Assembly (NCBI GenBank): GCA_032716605.1
Contig: CM064519.1
Span: 14,013,468 to 14,077,467 of the forward strand
Origin: Paralithodes platypus
Lineage: Eukaryota; Arthropoda; Malacostraca; Decapoda; Lithodidae
Length of the DNA stretch: 64,000 nucleotides
Direction of reading: 5' to 3'
In this document: piece by piece, positions 62,718 through 64,000 of the stretch
Position numbering within the stretch: position 1 is the stretch's first letter
Layout of the letters: every line of letters begins with the position of its first letter
Position numbers and translations under genes: made by a program
The notes under the pieces: model-generated
What the model saw: the letters and a program-made list of their open reading frames with translations, nothing else
Database searches by the model: none
Told to the model about the DNA's origin: nothing

Positions 62718-63459
62718 TTACGCCTAATGTACATGGCCACCCCATCTCGGGAATTACGCTGTCTGACAAAAAAAAAAAATAGGGGTTTGAAGTAGCGTCT
62801 ATGTTTTAAAACGTGGCAAATTTGCATTTGATCCCTTTGAGCTAGAAACTGTACTCCCCCACCAAAGGGCAAAGTCATGGAGGTCAGTGACTCGTCATCT
62901 CAGAGCTTAGTGTACGGCCCCAAGTTTTCTAATGCGGGTCTAATTTTCTCTACAATTTAAGTATTCATTATTCTTGGGGATTTCAGGAACTTAGAATATA
63001 CCACACTGGATCTTATACTTATAGTAAAAAGGATGAAGTGAGATAATTCGCAGCCTGTTTATTGCTGGAGGTCCTTTTTAAACTGAATCAAATTGTCTAA
63101 TAGTGACCGTAATAAATGAAAAAGACGTTGCCAGCACAGAAAGGGTTAAGACTCTTTTTTTTTCAATACCTGTGGTACAGTGGTTCATTACATTACAGTA
63201 TATATCCTGAGATGTTCAAAGTTACCTCCCTATCCAAAGTTAGCCTATTTTACAGGTAACTAACCTAGATTTTTTTTCTTTCTATGTGGATGAGGTAGAC
63301 AAAAGGCAAAACTGGCTGTGACGAGTGCCTCCCCTAGATTTGAAAGAGGGATAGGGCCAAAATCAAGTATTGTTCGAGTCAAAATATCTGGATACACAAA
63401 GTTTGAAGTAATTTAAGTCATAGAATGAGGGAAAGATGGATGGTATACAACATGGTAAC
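62718..63459. other. non-coding DNA with poly(A) and poly(T) tracts
   Basis: No domain-bearing ORF. A second A-run at 62767-62779 may be the end of another retroposon; T-runs are at 63153-63162 and 63271-63279. Confidence 0.65.
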
Positions 63460-63655
63460 TAATGTATAATATTAATTAAAATGTAAAACTTGCAAACTAA
63501 ACAAACCAAAATTGGGACAAGGACAATATAAAGTCAAATTAAATTATCAAAATCGCTATGTGGAAACAACGTTTACTTAAAATGAAAATTATTAAATAAA
63601 AGAACACAATCCACCACATAGGGTGTACATTACTACATGAGCAAGTTAATCTGTT
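63460..63655 (+). repeat. dispersed repeat shared with 46840-47075
   Basis: Carries the same words in order (AAACAAACCAAAATTGGGAC, ATCAAAATCGCTATGTGGAAAC, AATCCACCACATAGGGTGTAC, TACTACATGAGCAAGTTAA). After TTAA it reads TCTGTTTCCC, so it has no piggyBac-like sequence there. Confidence 0.75.
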
Positions 63656-64000
63656 TCCCAAGCAAACTAATCGCACATATAACAACGCACTATCGTCACG
63701 TTAAAGGAAGTAGTCAAGTTTGGGAAGTCCGGGACGTTCTGGCAAATTTTACTAAACTCTGCATGAATAAAGAAACTATATGTTAAATGTCAAAATATTA
63801 TTTAAAATCAAATTTGCAACATGAGAAGACATTAAAATAGTACAAAATACAAATATTGATAAGATATCTATACTATTACAAAATAATATATAAAATACAG
63901 TACAGCACTCACTAACGATAGTGCTATCGGGTAGGTACCTGTAAGCATAGCATGCCTCAAGTGACAGGTGTAACTCTCCTTATGATAATCTCCCGCTGAA
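63656..64000. other. AT-rich non-coding DNA to window end
   Basis: No ORF or repeat recognised. Confidence 0.6.

Noticed and set aside
1..64000. A retrovirus or LTR element as source of the RT-RNase H frames
   Set aside because: No long terminal direct repeats, protease or DDE integrase are present; the inverted repeats, ICR and tyrosine recombinase identify DIRS instead.

Overview
This is a stretch of eukaryotic repeat-rich DNA, most likely from an arthropod and probably a malacostracan or decapod crustacean. The evidence is many interspersed arrays of the arthropod telomere-type pentamer (TTAGG/CCTAA), TAGGCCTA-rich AT-rich DNA, and a mix of DIRS, CR1-like, RTE-like and Jockey-like retrotransposons with piggyBac and many small fold-back DNA elements. 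The species call is inference. There is no convincing host gene. One unexplained 148-codon ORF (12191-12637) is the only non-transposon candidate. Positions 8075-8174 are an assembly gap of exactly 100 N. Several open frames do not begin with ATG, and I say so where it matters.

Layout. 1-5926: degenerate, left-truncated DIRS retrotransposon (copy A, + strand), inserted in a minus-strand RTE-like element (LINE-A, 5927-8074). 8175-12650: AT-rich intergenic DNA with a 208-bp fold-back, MITE ends, a duplication and the orphan ORF. 12661-17730: nested fold-backs split by a piggyBac copy (P1, 12964-17398) with one internal stop. 17898-25058: remnant of a second RTE-like family (LINE-B), split by a 6.07-kb segment with 8-bp target duplications (18051-24116); that segment itself carries a CR1-like element (18801-about 23250, minus). 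25060-26290: GAGCCAA hairpin repeats and TTAGG arrays. 26290-29502: the longest LINE-B copy (minus). 29615-39806: a CR1-like fragment split by a full-length DIRS (copy B, 29693-38080) with its inverted terminal repeats, internal complementary region, gag-like, RT-RNase H and tyrosine recombinase frames. 39807-47150: nested MITEs, fold-backs, pentamer arrays and LINE tails. 47162-51362: an intact 973-codon piggyBac copy (P2). 51920-57930: a MITE-like inverted repeat holding a head-to-tail, partly repeated LINE-A, itself hit by a tRNA-headed poly(A) retroposon. 58149-59160: small elements. 59618-62717: a Jockey-like LINE with an uninterrupted endonuclease-RT frame and a poly(A) tail. 62718-64000: non-coding, with a dispersed repeat shared with 46840-47075.

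How the parts relate. The window reads as a stratified record of insertions. Several events can be dated relative to each other because the target is itself a known repeat. DIRS copy B split a CR1-like copy without a target duplication. P1 split a MITE whose uninterrupted relative lies at 39928-40781. LINE-B is split by an element with 8-bp duplications that was later hit by CR1. The elements most likely to be recent or functional are piggyBac P2, the Jockey-like LINE and DIRS copy B. No gene works outside the mobile-element economy as far as I can see. No array, operon or new defence-like system is present.
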